Source of the DNA: Chromera velia
Lineage: Eukaryota; Sar; Chromeraceae
Direction of reading: 5' to 3'
Assembly (NCBI GenBank): GCA_018398765.1
Contig: JAHBMJ010002356.1
Location: forward strand, 38,108-102,107
DNA: 64,000 nt
The position numbers were made by a program, and so were the translations under genes. A model generated the notes under the pieces. It did not search any database, was not told where the DNA came from, and saw only the letters and a program-made list of their open reading frames with translations. How positions within the stretch are numbered: the stretch's first letter is position 1; each line of letters opens with the position of its first letter. Positions 45,001 to 58,500 of this stretch are shown in pieces.

Positions 45001-46148
45001 TTTGTCTTTCCGTTACATATTTTTGCTCGTGCAATCTATATTTGTCATTATGAGAAATTATGAGAAATGTTTTATCGTATTTTATCGCTTATTGAATATT
45101 CGTTAGATTTACTACTTAAAGCATCTTCTAATATTAGTTGAATTAATTTTATGTTATACATATAAACAGATTTTAACTGAGATTTAATAAAAATCACTAG
45201 AAAAATAATAAATTGCACAATGCACTGTATGATGATAATGTATGATGATAATATGTTTATATAATCTTAATTATAATTGGTGATAAGTAGTGATAAATGA
45301 TTTAGTGGTGCCTTAGAGCACTAGCTGTCGCAAATTAAACTCGGTGGTGAATCATTTTTAGAGTCATTTCGTTTGTTTGAGTCGGTTAGCCACTCTTCAG
45401 GCTTAAATTCGTAATTTGATATAGGATAGCCTGAGGATTAATCTTCCGAGTTGCCCTGCGGTCCACTGCGGGGCTTAGTGCTGGGCCTTGACTTGCACCG
45501 TCGAAAAAAATGAATCATCATCATCATCATCATGCATACACCATCACCATCGGCCCCGATGGCCCGTAATAGGCGTCTAGCGTTCAGCAAGTCACGACAT
45601 GCAGGGCACATTGTTAAATGATGGACCCTCACTTCACAGCATTTGGCAACTAGCTTAACAACTACATTTTTTCCCAAACTCTTCCACTTCTGGCAGGGCG
45701 TGCTTGCGCATGAGCGAGACTGCTTCATGTGATGTTAACTGCCAGCCATGCCACGCCACCTCATAACGCCATTCTCTTCCCTGCTTATACTTCCCAAGAA
45801 CTTCCTTCATCTGACAGCCCTGAACCCAGCTTCCCTTAACGTCTTCCTTGATGCCTTAACAAAATTCTTCTAAATCGGCTTTTCTCTTCACATCATGAGC
45901 AATCTATTTAGAATCCTGTTTTCCGCTTCCTTGTTCACGCTGAGTCACTCAAAACCTCTTCGCTGCTTGTAAGTGTTGTCACCTTCTAGTCTGCTACACT
46001 TCAGAATCGTCCGCAACCATCTACCATTCTCCGATCATCGGAAAAAGTCGTCTGCAAAAATGGGCGGGGGGGTGCGTAGAGACGCGCCGTTTTCTTCCGA
46101 AGTTCGCAGAGCGAAAGTCTTAGAAAACAATTAAGACACACTCAGGAC
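45001..46148. other. AT-rich stretch with a probable LINE 3' fragment
   Basis: 45001-45430 is AT-rich. At 45728-45438 on the minus strand a frame contains C-C...H-H...C-x2-C spacing (AKCCEVRVHHLTMCPAC), resembling the C-terminal zinc finger of LINE proteins, and runs into an (ATG)n tract. It is too short to name. The TTAGAGCACT word near 45314-45323 is shared with 19930-19950. Confidence 0.35.
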
Positions 46149-46771
46149 ATGTCGAAGCGTCGCTCGGGTCCGCCATGCTCCAGGCAAGCGTTACAACAGC
46201 GTCTCCTTCGATCCTGTCCAATGCCCTCCTCTTGCTGCTCCCTTCATTCTCGATCGTCTCCGCTCTCCTTCCTCGGTGATTGCATCGCCTCACTCGTTAG
46301 GCTCCGAGCTCCATTCGTCCATCCATCCGTCAGGCCGTTCTTCTCGATCCATCTCCATGTGCAACTCGAAGGGCCTCCCTCGCATGATGCAGCAATTTGA
46401 ACGCGAAGGAACCAAAGGAGGGAGGATTCAGAACGGAGGGCAGGGAGGGAGGCAGGCGGCCACGGAGGCAGATACATCCATACAAACAGACACGCAGGCA
46501 GACTCTATGTCATTCTCTTTTCTCGTTGACACACAAAGCATTTGTTCTTCCTTTTTCTTCTCCTCTCTTTCACAGACAGACCAACCGACCGACAGACAAA
46601 CCGACGGAGGAGGCAGACAGCAGAAAGGCACCGGCAGCCTAAAAGACAGGGAACAGGGCGTCTGGGCTCGTGTGAGCAAAAAGATCAGTAGTGTGACCAC
46701 TCATAAGGACCAAACGGGCCACGCACGAAACTTCTTTTTGAATACTTGAGCGAACACACGCACACACACAG

Positions 46772-46802
<31 letters not shown>

Positions 46803-46812
46803 AACGTACACG

Positions 46813-46844
<32 letters not shown>

Positions 46845-46845
46845 T

Positions 46846-46880
<35 letters not shown>

Positions 46881-46941
46881 CACACATACACGCACACACA
46901 CACGCGCACACACAGACACACGCAGACACACGCACACACAC

Positions 46942-46988
<47 letters not shown>

Positions 46989-47008
46989 TACACACACACA
47001 CACACAAA

Positions 47009-47047
<39 letters not shown>

Positions 47048-48190
47048 GCAGTCACCTGCAGACAGATACATGCATGCCGGAATGGACCCCTCAAGGTGTG
47101 CGGACGAAGGCTCACCCGTACAGAGGACCCAACCTGCTCGATCAGATGCGCAGTCTGACAGCTAGGGGGAGCCCGTCACTGACAGACCGCTGCCACCTGC
47201 GAGCGAGTTGTGCCGTCCTCCCTCCCTCGCTGGGTCCACTCCGGACCAATCTCACGGACACTTCGACCAGAAACCCCTCTGGGCAGTCCGGTGCAACGTT
47301 CTGGCTGCTGGCCGCATTGAATGATCGATCGAAAGACTCGCTCGATCCCTCTGCCTTCCTTCGTGCTTCCTCGAAGAAGACGGAAACGAACGAGCCATAA
47401 GCTCGTCAAGCAGAAGCGTCGCAGCAGCCACATTGCTGGAAGAGTGGCGCCCTGCTTTCACCTACTGGAATAGGATTGATTGACTCACGTTCGTGAGCCA
47501 ACATATCACCACCCTTCCTGAGATCGGTTCAAGACTAACTGACAAAGCAACAGAGCACACCGACCTTTGATTTGACGTTTCATCGATGATGTTGCCCTGG
47601 AGATTCCCGTGAGAAGATCCAAAAGGAAAGGGAGGGTCCGCGCGGTCACTCCTTCAACCGATCTTCTCGAAAGAGAAGGGAAGAGGAAAGGGGCAGCTGC
47701 AAGCACGGATTGGGAGCAGAAACACAGTGAAAGCCCCAGCTGGTTAAGTGAACACATTCCCAAACACCGACCCATCATCGTCGTGCGATTTTCGTATTCT
47801 ATAGACGCAGTTTTCGGAGGGGAGACCACGAAGTAGCAAAACGCGCAGAAACAAAGACCCAGAGACAGGAACAGGGGGGTTGCACACGCACGTAAATGGG
47901 AATCCATACGAAGGCCAGTCAGTGAGAAAGAGGAGGCACAAAGGCAGAAAGAAACCGACGTATCAGCTCACCTTCTATTGATCACTTTGGCCCAGTTTTT
48001 GCGTGTTTTTGCTGCACAGTCATCATGCGATTAGCGCAACCACTCTCGGGAAACACGATGGCTCCACAAGTGTGAAGCAGCATGACAGCTGAAGGTATTT
48101 GAAGACGCCAAAAAACAACGAACCGTCGCGACACGGGGATCGCCCTTGCCTGTGCAGAGAGGTTCATAGGAAGAAGATTATAATTCATCG
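46149..48190. other. Unresolved region, possible exons on either strand
   Basis: Plus-strand frames at 46149-46400 (Ser/Arg-rich) and 47074-47400 look moderately protein-like. On the minus strand, exons at about 47625-47576, 47529-47501 and about 47439-47251 can be joined in phase around good donors (AG/GTCGG, AAC/GTGAGT) to give RKGGDMLAHERRHSSSNVAA and an Arg/Ser-rich helix-like sequence faintly like a Golgi SNARE (GOS28). No membrane anchor follows, so I make no call. Confidence 0.25.
46755..47042. repeat. (AC)n microsatellite of about 290 bp
   Basis: A long AC tract with scattered G and T interruptions. Cys/Val and His/Thr repeat frames through it are artefacts. Confidence 0.92.
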
Positions 48191-48362
48191 AGAGTGCTTC
48201 CTGTGAATGTCAGTAAATTTGGAAGGCCGCGTCCCATCAATAACTCTCTCAAACGCATGCTTCTTGGCAGGTGTTGTCTTGACTGTTGCACGTCTCGAGG
48301 GTTTCTCTGCAAAACGCTGCGCAACGTCACTCTGAACACTTTGAACAGTGTAGGAAACACAT

Positions 48363-48417
48363 GCACTGCACTGCACTGCACTGCACTGCACTGCACTGCA
48401 CTGCACTGCACTGCACT
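48363..48417. repeat. (ACTGC)n pentanucleotide microsatellite, about 11 copies
   Basis: Near-perfect CACTG array. The surrounding 48190-49140 holds short frames but no recognised gene. A diverged direct repeat of a CGGACT(C/T)GGGGAAGGCGGGG word lies at about 48579 and 48619. Confidence 0.9.
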
Positions 48418-48894
48418 ACAATTTGATGATCGAAGCAATCGGTCATGCACACTGTGAAGATATATACTGTGAAGGAATCTGACTTCTGCATGATCGAATT
48501 TGACTTTTTGTATCTATAGGCATAAGAGGAAAAGACCCAACCTGCCCTCCCCTGCTTACCATTGAGTTGAGGTTGGGCGGACTCGGGGAAGGCGGGGTTG
48601 CAGTTTGAGAGGGCTGGCGGACTTGGGGAAGGCGGGGGTGCAGTTAAGGCTAGCAAGGGGCTTTGTGATTCCGCATTGCTCTCGATCACTCTGTTTTCGG
48701 TCGGTGTCCCGGACGGAGCCTCGAGTTTGTGGATGTACATGCAGACACCTGCAGGGGGGAAAAGGAGAGGAGCAGTGGTTGAATGACGGAGTTTGAACTT
48801 TGAAGATATATGTCAGCCCCTCTTAAATTAAATATATCAGCTCCGTTTGACGGTTAAGATGCACATGCATGCACGCGCATGCATTCGCATGCAG

Positions 48895-49022
48895 GCCTGC
48901 GTGCAAGCCCGGCCGCGCGGCGGCAATTAACCGCGGCCCGCTATGCCCGCCGGCCCGCCCGGCCGGACTGCAATGGACTGCATGCGAGCCCACCAATGGG
49001 CCACCATATATATATATATAGC
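48895..49022. promoter_or_regulatory. GC-rich island followed by (TA)n, upstream of the RCC1-TBC gene
   Basis: A dense GGCC/CGCG block (about 48895-48970) is followed by ATGCA words and (TA)n at 49005-49020, about 520-640 bp before the chosen start. It has the same order of parts as the island before the rhodopsin. An open frame at 49141-49413 lies in between and could be an upstream exon. Regulatory function is inference. Confidence 0.3.
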
Positions 49023-49538
49023 CATCCATTAGCCATCCGTAGCCATCCATCTCGATCCCCAAAGAATCCCAAGGATCGCGCTGCATCCCTGCATACACAC
49101 GATTACACATCATTATTAATACACTCCAAAACACTCCTGCGTGCTTCTGCTCAGGGTCAGTGCGGACTTTAGTTTGACCGATGGGTGCGGGTTGTTTGTG
49201 CGTGCGAGCACGGAGGAGATCAAAAAAAGTTGGATGGCGCAAAGAGACGCAGACGGTCAAAAGACATACAGACGGCTTTCCCTCAAGTCTGCATCCGATC
49301 TTTCGACCCCTCTTCCAGTGTCTCCTCGCATTTCAAGACCGAAGTTAACTAGCAAGGGCAAGGGTGGTTGCATTCTCTTCTGCAAAGCGTTGCTTCTCAG
49401 CTTGTCAGACTGATGCATGTGTTTGTCTCGTCTGACGGCCGCTGCGGTGCCCTGAGCTGACCGCTCATCGTGTGAGATTGCCCGCTCTCTTCACCAACGC
49501 GGTCCCTTTTTCGGACCAATAGAAGGGAACGGACTGAG

Positions 49539-52500
49539 ATGCATGGCTTCAGTGGGCTTGGAGAGTCGGGTGAAGATGGGAGAGACGAGCCGGTGACTTT
49601 TGCCTTGGGTCACGTGGGATCCTCTTTTTTTGGTTCCTTCTCCCCTCTCCACCCTGCGGCAGCCTGCTCTTCTTCTCCTTCTCCTTCTCGTTCGGGCCCT
49701 GCAGAGGGAGGCGGACTGAGATTTGATTCCTTTTCGTGCGGCTTGACGACGTATGGATTCGAAAGAAGAACAAGGTGAGTGGGCCGCGGGTTGCCGTCTC
49801 CGTTATCCCGGATACTCTTGCTCGCTTTCTCTTTGTGAGGGTGGTGGGGGTTCAGGGTCTATGACATGAATGTTTTTAAGCTGTTACGAGTTACCTTTGG
49901 GAGACTTTGAGTGTGTGTCTGTCACTCCCTTGTCGAGCCCCTTTTCTGTTTAGACACACCCACCAAGTGTTTTGGTGAGTTGGCCTTTCCCCCGTGCTCT
50001 TTTCTCCTGCCTTATTCTTTTGGTTCTACTGCTTCGTTATGATCATGTGCTTTTGCGTTGTGATTGCAGAGATGTTTTCTCTTGGCAAGTCGGAGAGGTA
50101 CGAAAGGAAGAGACGGAAGGTCCGTTAGAGGGAGAAAAGAAAGAACTAGCGGCCGCGATGGTAGTCACCGCCCGGATGGAACGTCCCCTTATGATCTTCC
50201 GGACTTTACATAACAGACGCTGTACGCAGGTGGCAGCAGGTGTGAACTCGGCTGTGGCCCTGCTGGAGAGCGGAGAAATCTTGGAGAAGCGATGCGCTAT
50301 TGAGCAGGAGAAGGAAGAGAAGAAAAGTAAGGCCTCGGGAGGTCTCATGCGAAGAGGGAGCAGCGTGTCTGGCAGGGCAGGCGTGACGACTGCGGACGTT
50401 TTTAGTGATTTTCTGCAGAAAAGAAAAAGCGAAATGTGGCAACCTGTGGTGCCTGCCTCTATCCGAAATCTTCCTGCCAGTTTAGGCCGTCGGGGGTTTG
50501 TGCCTCGACATCCAACGGGAGGGTTGGGGGGGGGGTCTTCTGCTGTCTGCTTTTCTTCGATCGCTTGTGGGGGCACTTTTGTCTTGGCAGTGAGCCGCGA
50601 GGGGGTATTGTTCTCCTGGGGGGAGAGCAGACAGGGGGCCCTGGGGTTGGGCCCTGAGTGGACCCAGCGGCACTGTGCGAATCCTCGTGTGGTTAGTGCC
50701 TTGGTCAGTCAAGGAGGGGGTGGAATGAGTGTATGATGTCTGGGAGAAGTGGAGAGAGAGTAAGTGTCTCAGAGGTGGAATGGATGGCCGAATGATCCAG
50801 GCGGTGGGCAGAGGTTCCCCCAATGTTTCTGTCTGTCTGACTCTCAATGCATTCAACCGCGTCTCGTCGCTTCTTGACCTCTCTGTTTCCTTCTTGAACG
50901 TTTCCGTGCTGAAAGCCAGTTAAAAGGCTGTGTGAAAGCGCTGCATCTTTTCCTTTTCCCGTTTGTTGTTGTTCTCAGGATATAGTGTGTGTAGCGTCTA
51001 GATTCGCTAAAAGGGTTTTGGGGACTTGACACATTTGCTGTCTATGAATTTTTCAATTACTTGCATGAAGATAAACAATCTCTTCTCTTCTCCTGCAGGA
51101 GGGACGTCGCGTGACTTCCATCTCCTGTGGCTTTCTTCACGCGGTTGCTCTGACACGGGAGGATCCGCATAGCTTCTTTTCGTGGGGCTGTACTGCAGAC
51201 GGGTGGGGGCGGGCCCTTTGACGCATTCATTCATTCATTTTTTCTTTCTGTGGTGCCCTTCTTTTCTTTTTTCTCTCGTGAACGTTATAACTCTGGTTGC
51301 GGCCGTTTTGGTGTATTTATGAGCTTTTTTTCACTCTTTCTTCGAACTTCACTTGATTTCTTCACGTTGTTTGTGTTGCCTTGGTCTCCCTCCTGTCTTC
51401 CTTTCTTTTGTCTTTTCGTCTCTCCCTGGAAAAAGATTGGTTTCTCCGAGATTTTTGTCAACCGTCGTCATTTCTTTGTTGGCTGTCTCACTCCCCCATG
51501 TCTTCTTCCTTCCTGCCCTCCTTTGTTCGTTTTGTCCGTCCCTTCAAGCAGGCGCTTATGCAATTGCCTCACAAGCGGACCCGACGTTGCCGCACCCCGG
51601 AAGATTCCGTTTGTGCGTCAGTTCTTGAGGGCGGGGGCGGCAGAGAGCCGCAGGGCGAGTGCCAGGAGGCCCCTGACTGCTGTGGCAGCAGGACAGCGAG
51701 TGATGAGCATGACTGCTGCCTCGGGGCTCTCCGGTGGAACCCTGCCGGCCTTTGCCCCTGCCCCGAGACTTCAGCAGCGGCCTGTCCGCACGGCGTGGGA
51801 GGAGAAAGACGGAGGCCCGTCAGCAGAAGTGCAAAAGGGGAAACATGCGGCGGCGTCGAGTGGGGAGAGTTTGTTTCTTCCTCATCCAGAGACCCGTTTG
51901 AGTGCTTTTCTGGCCTCTTCCTCGAGGTCCGAGGGGCACATTCCGGGGGACGGGGCCCCGATCGTTGACGTGGAGGGGGAAGGTGAGAGACCTGGGGAGG
52001 GGGGGTTGAGTAGTCTAGGATTTGAAGGAGAGCATGGAGGGGGAACGGGGCGTGAGGGGGGTGTAGGCATCAGTGGAACAGTCGAAGAGGGAAACCACAA
52101 GAAGGAAGAGGGAAGGTTGAAGTTTTTGCGGGGAACTGGGAGAGGAGCCAGAGGTCCAGGGAGGGATGTGAAGGGGGGGAGAGGAAAGGGGAGAGGGGGG
52201 ATGATTGGGGGTCTTCGTCGGAGTTCCTCTTTGGGAGACGAGGAAGGACACGGAGGGGGCTTTTCGGTCTCTCCCCCTTCCTCCCCGGCTGCTTCTGTTG
52301 CGTCCTCAGCCGTGACACCCCCCTTTGGACATGGGCTCCTTCCTGATGCATTGCGCGAAATTCAGACAGAAGTTGCTGAAGATATGGGGGAGCTTTCAAT
52401 GAAGGGAGTGGGGGGGAAGAGACGGAGTCGGTCCTTAGGAGAGCCTTCTGAATTCCTTCGTGAGCATGCACAGGAAGGAGGCTGGGGGCCTGCACAGACA

Positions 52501-55500
52501 CGCACTGAAGGGTATGGGATGAACCAGAATTCCTTCGAATCGCGGAGTGGAGCGGGGGGGTCCCTGCAGCCTGAACCGGGGGGCGAACGGGGAGCAGAAG
52601 CTGCTGGGAGGTCAGTGAAGACACACACGTCGGATGGATGCGTTGGGAGACGCGGAAGGAAGTCTTCTTTCTTTCTTTCTTTCTTTCTTTCTTTTCTTTC
52701 TTTTCTTTCTTTTCTTTCTTTCTTTCTTTCTTTTCTTTCTTTTCTTTCTTTTCTTTCTTTTCTTTCTTTCTTTCTTTCCTTCCTTCCTTCCTTCCTTCCT
52801 TCCCTTCCTTCCTTCCTTCCTTCCTTCCTTCCTTTCTTTCTTTCTTTCTTCCTTCCTTCCTTCCTTCCTTCCCTCCTTCCCTCCCTCCCTCCCTCCCTTC
52901 CGTCCGTCCGTCCGTTCTTTCTTTTCTTTCTTTCTTTCTTTCTTTCCTTCCTTCCTTCCTTCCTTCCTTCCTTCCTTCCCTTCCTTCCTTCCTTCCTTCC
53001 TTTCTTTCTTTCTTTCTTTCTTTCTTCCTTCCTTCCTTCCTTCCTTCCCTCCTTCCTTCCCTCCCTCCCTCCCTTCCGTCCGTCCGTCCGTCCGTTCTTT
53101 CTTTTCTTTCTTTCTTTCTTTCTTTCTTTCTTTCCTTCTTTCTTTCTTTCTTTCTTTCTTTCTTTCCTTCCTTCCTTCCTTCCTTTCCTCCCTCCCTCCC
53201 TTCCTTCCGTTCTTTCTTTCTTTCTTTCTTTCTGGCTTTGGTCTTCTGTGCAGGGGGGGGGGGGGCTCTTGGGCCCTCAGCACATGAAGGAACGTTCTTT
53301 TTTTTCGCTCTGTCTGTTTTCTTCGGAAAGGAAAACTCGAGGGAGAATTGCATTTTTTCCAGAACTTCAGCAGACGGACGCCGTTGTTCTGTTCATTCCC
53401 GTTGAGCCTACAGCTTCTTTTCTTCTCTTTTCAGAGCTACGAAGAAAATCGACAGGGCGTGCGTGAACATGGACCGCCAAGAGCTCGGCTCCTCCGGCGT
53501 AGTCATTCATTCTTTCATTCGTTCGTTCATTCATTCATTCATTCGTTCGTTCATTAATTCATTCATTCATTCTTTCATTCATTCGTTCGTTCGTCCATTC
53601 ATTCATTCGTTCATTCATTTATTCATTCATTCTTTCATTCTTTCATTCATTCATTCATTCATTCATTCTCTCCTGTCCCTTTGCTTGTCCATCTCTCTCT
53701 CTCTCTCCCCCCCCCCCCCCCCCNNNNNNNNNNNNNNNNNNNNNNNNNNNNNNNNNNNNNNNNNNNNNNNNNNNNNNCCCCTCTCTCTGTGTGTGTGTGT
53801 GTGTGTTTGTCTGTTGCTTTGTTTGTGGTCTCACATTGCAGTGGTCCTGTGGGATTTGCCGGAGGGGACAGTGAGGCGGCGGTTTCGTTCATGATGCCCC
53901 GCTCTGTGGGTGCACTGGAGGCGGGAGGGTCGAGGTCCCCCCCTGTTCCGGGGGTTCCCTTTCCTTCCTCTTCTCTGTCAGAGGCTGCGGGAGAGGCTGG
54001 GGGAGAGAGAGAGAGAAGAGGGCACACGGAGGAGTCCTCCTTTTCCCCTTCATTCAAAGACAGACTCAGACAAAGGTGGATGCAATTGAACCCATTCGGT
54101 CCCTCCACAGGAGCGGGAGGGGTAGGGGGTCCCCCGCCTTCACTGGGAAGACAGGGGGGTGCACATACACACACAGCGTCGTCTCATCTGAGGTTCATGA
54201 GAGTGACGGCAGCTGGGCAGACTCAAAACAACAGCCCCCCCCCTGTGGGAGTGCCTGCAGGTCTCTATGGAGGTTCGTTGGCATGGCATGTGTCCCCTCC
54301 CTCTGATTTATGCTCGTGGTTCCATTATATTGCCCTTCAGTTGGTCTATTTAGCTGACTCGCTGTTTTCCTTTTTGTTTTTGTCTTTCTCCTCAGAAAGT
54401 TACGCTGCCGCCATTCATTTGTTCTTTTGTATACGCCCGCCTTCTTCAATCTTCGTGTGTGGCTGNGGGGTGTGAATACCTCCATCCTCCTGCTTCTGCC
54501 CAAACGGCCGCGCTCTGCACTATCATCAGGGTCCCGTTTCATTCTTTTCTTTTGCTTGCAGGGCTACCCGCTTGGAAGGTTTCAGGCTCATCTGCTCTGT
54601 CGAGATCCAGGGGCAGAGGGCGGGGGGTACCCGCGTACGCACATGCAATGGCGCGCCCTCTCGCGTCCACAGGAGAAAATGGGGGTTTTCTGGGAGGAGG
54701 ACTCAACGCGTCGGTGCCTGCCTCCCTCTCCCCCACACCCATGCAGTCGGTGGCCCAATTTCTGGGAGGACCCGAGGGAGGCGGAAGGAGAGGTTCCAAC
54801 AGCAGAGTAGAAGGGGGGGCTTTAAATCAGAGACAGAGCCGTGGGGGGGGGGAGATGGGAGAGAGTCGGCGCAGTCTCGGAGGGTCGGGTTTTGGTTCGG
54901 TTCGGGTGAAGAAGGTGGTGTGTGGGTTTGACCATACTCTCATTTTGTTGAGTGACGGCGACCTGTGGGCGTGTGGATCTGATCACCTGGGGCAGTTGGG
55001 TAGTGGGTCCGGTGGGTTTGTGCGGAGTCCGGTTCCTCGTCGGGTTCAAATAGAGAGGTGTGAAGGGGAAGGAGAAGGAGGGGGGAAGGGGAGTAGAGGT
55101 GATGTGGTAGACGCAACTGCGGGGCCTTTTCATTCGTTGGCTTTGTGTTCTGATGGGAGCGTGTTTGTGTTTGGGTTGAACGTGATGGCACGGGAAAGCG
55201 GAGACTTCAATAGAAGCAGCAGTGCGGAGCGTCTGTTGGAAGAAAGGCGGCGAAGAGAAAGGAAGAGCAGCCAGGCCCCCTCGGCCTGTGCTGCTGCGTC
55301 TGCGGAGAATTGCGTCAGTCAGCCTTTCCACTACAAGTCGACAGATGAGATGGAAGGAAGGCAACTTGTAATGAAGCAGGACGAATGGAATGGACCAGAG
55401 TCAAGAAACACAAGGAGGATCTTTCTGTTGTTTGACCCTTCATTCCTCAATGGAAGGGGAGGCCAAGATTGGTCTCTGTGTGTGTGTGTGTGTGTGTATG

Positions 55501-58500
55501 TATGTGTGCATGCCGAACGAACTCTTTGACTCCCCGTTTCCTCCTAGAGAATCCGGACAGGTTTCTCGTTTGTCTCGAGTGTGAACCAAAAGATCTTTGG
55601 CTCTGAGAAGCGAAGAAAGTCTGTGTAGTTCCCTTTCCTTTCGGAAAGAAAAAGGAACAAAATGAAAAACCAAAAAGGCGAAGGACCCACATGATAGGAA
55701 AAGAAGAAAGTCAAGTTCAGAGGAAAATGGGCCGTGCTCAAGAGGATCGTCTGACGGTCATCAATTGCCTTTCTCATCAAGCATTTTTTTTTGTCTTCGC
55801 TGCTTTGCTTTCAGCAGGTTGTAGGCGAGATTCAAGACAATGCGTGTGAGCGGACAGAAACAACGAAAGACAAAGAGGGACTTCCTATGGAGGGATCAAG
55901 TGGTGGTCAACATCAACATCAACAACAAGCAGGAGGGGTCTCGTCCGATTTGTCTCCAGAACCTGGAAGAGAAAATTCGTGCTCTCCTCCCAAGACTGCA
56001 TGGGAGAGGAAGGATATCCTTGAGGATAACAAAATCAATAGACGCCCCCTTGTTTTGCAAAGTCCAAAATTGCTTTGTCGATTTGATTTGGGAAGGGTGT
56101 CTGACGTTTCTTTGGGGCAGGGGGATGTGAATGGAAGAGGAAGAGGGCGATCAAGGGGTTCGAGAAATAATTCAAATGCAAGCTCGGTGAATCAAGAAGA
56201 GAAGGGACAGACGACAAAGAGGACAAACATGGTGCAAATGGAATGCGGACCGCATTTTATTCTCCTCACTTGCCGGTGAGTGTGCGGAAAGAAAGACAGA
56301 GCTCTCTCTCTCTCTCTGTGTGTGTTCATTCTTCTTTCTTTCTCGGTCTGTTTTGCATTGCCTTGCCTTGCCCTGCCAGTGTTTCTGTCTCCTTCCATCC
56401 GGTGCGTTGACGGGTCCGCTCTTCCATGACGGAGATTCTCCTTGCCATTTGTCTTTCTGCTCGCTTTTTGGGTCATTGCATTCTTTCTTTCTTTCTTTTC
56501 TTTCTTTCTTTCTTTCTTTCTTTCTTTATTCGGTCGGTCGGTAGGTCAGTCAGTCTGTCTGTCTGCCTTCCACTGAGACAGCGCGCCAAAAGAAGAAATA
56601 AAAACAGAGAAGACAATGACGAAAGAGAAAAAGAAAAAGACAATGCCATATAGTCTATCTGCCTGTTTGACTCTAAGTTTAAAAAACGACGCAAAAATGG
56701 AACCATGGTCGCTTTTAATGTCCCCCTTCACTTTTTCTTTTCTCTTTGCAGGGCGACGCTGCTCCCAGAATTGCTGTCGGAGTCTGCCCCTGCGCACCTG
56801 TCTGCTGGGATTCCCGGAGAGGAGAGAGGAGAGGGAACGTATGACGACTCACTTTCCGGTTGTGCGGTAGAAAAAGAAAGTGTGCGTAGGGATGTACAGC
56901 TCAACAGTGCTACAAATGGGGCGAATGGAGAGCTTGGTGCGCAAGAAAGAAAGGGAGGGGAAGCCGTAAGTCTGAGTCCAGAAAAAGGGGAAACCATCGA
57001 ACGAACAGGCACAGGGGGGCAAGAAGAGACAGGAACCCCCCCCAGGATGCCCAGAGATTCAAAGAAACCCACGAAGGTATCCCCTTCACGAGAGAAAGCA
57101 GACTCGTCGCGTCGTTCGCTCAAGTCTCAGCCTTCTTCCCTCCTCCAACTCCAGCCGGCCTCCCTACCCCCATCTAGAAGAGCATGGGCGCATCAAATGA
57201 AAGAAAAAGAGAAGCGGGGGGCGACCGTATCCCCTTCAGGCAAACGTGCCCCCTCCGTCGAAGTTTCTCAGAAACCTCCTGCAGCACGATTAGAGCCTCC
57301 TTCACGTTCACCTGTCTTGGAGGAGAACAAGGGGGAGGACAGGGTGGACAAAAAGGGTGCGAATGCTCATCGTGATGGAGTTCCGGTGTCTCCATCAAGT
57401 GACGGTTTTCCCTTCCTTTCTGCTTCGTCTCCTGCTGTGTCTGTTTCCGTTTCGGAGAGAGTGGCCGGTCTCGGGGCCTCTCCATCTCCCCCGATAAGTC
57501 ATAACTCACCCCCTGTGGCTACCCTCCAGCAGCAGCAGCAGCTGCAGACTGCCTCTCCTTCCCCGAGCTCCTTTCTTCGTGAGCCTGAAGGAGACGGGAA
57601 ATTGAGTGAGGGGGGGGACAGGACGCCATTCCTGTCTGCAACGGGGGGAGCTTCCTCTCATGTTGGCGACGGAATAGAAGAAGGAGGGGGAGAATGCGAG
57701 GGAGAGGTGCCTCAGCAAACACTTCGCGCTGACGACGCACGGATGCCTCATCCCTCCACACCACAACCAGCTTTCAATTCACCAGAGTCACCCAATACAA
57801 ATGCAAGACCAGGTTCTGGGCAAGGAACAGGACCGCAGGGAGATGACGCACGCCTATCTCCTTCTCCCGCTGTCGCCAGGCAGTCGCTGTCGAGGACTCC
57901 TCCCTGGCCATCAGAAGCTGTGGGACCGGACCCCGGTGCATTCCTAGCCGGGGGCAGTGGCATGCCGGGGCCTTCCAGATCGGTGCCCCCGCCTGCAGGG
58001 CCACAAGGGTCGAGGGGTCCGGCCTTCCTCTCTTCTCAAAGGAGGGTCAGCCTTGCCTCCTCCAGCAAGCTGCCTGTTGGGCCCTCGTGCTACTTCGATC
58101 GAGAGCGAGTGCGGCAGTGGGCGTTCTGGGAGACACAGGTGATCCCGGAGTGGCTTGGGAGGCACCCGGGTACGGGGGGGGAGATTGGGCCTGGAGAGAC
58201 GCACAGAGGGTCGACGATCGAGAAGGCTTGGAGACAGGGAGGGGTGCCTGCAGAGAGCAGAGACGTTGTGTGGCCCCTCGCAATTGGTCGGTCAGTCGGT
58301 CGCTGTGTTAGTGGGGGGGGGTCTTTCTCTCTTTCTTGCACCCTTTCGTTCAAGAGACCTTCCCTCCCTGCTGTGTTTGCGTTGTCATCCAGGCGGGGAG
58401 TCTGAGGTCGACAGAGAGGTTCGGAAAGAGAGGCGAACGAGTGTTGTGCTTGTGTGGCCTGAATGCTCTAGTGATTCTTTGATGATGAATCGGGTGGACG

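Noticed and set aside
46639-47115. Cys/Val-rich and His/Thr-rich frames
   Set aside because: (AC)n microsatellite read in three frames.
48363-48417. Regularly spaced short repeat as a possible CRISPR-like array
   Set aside because: It is a perfect 5-bp microsatellite without spacers, in eukaryotic DNA. No CRISPR array is present anywhere in the window.
52611-53466. C-terminal half of a 738-codon frame rich in Phe, Leu, Ser and Pro, and its 427-codon Lys/Glu/Arg antisense
   Set aside because: Tetranucleotide repeat. Exon 4 ends at a strong AG/GTCAGT donor at 52610, and the next exon resumes in phase at 53435.
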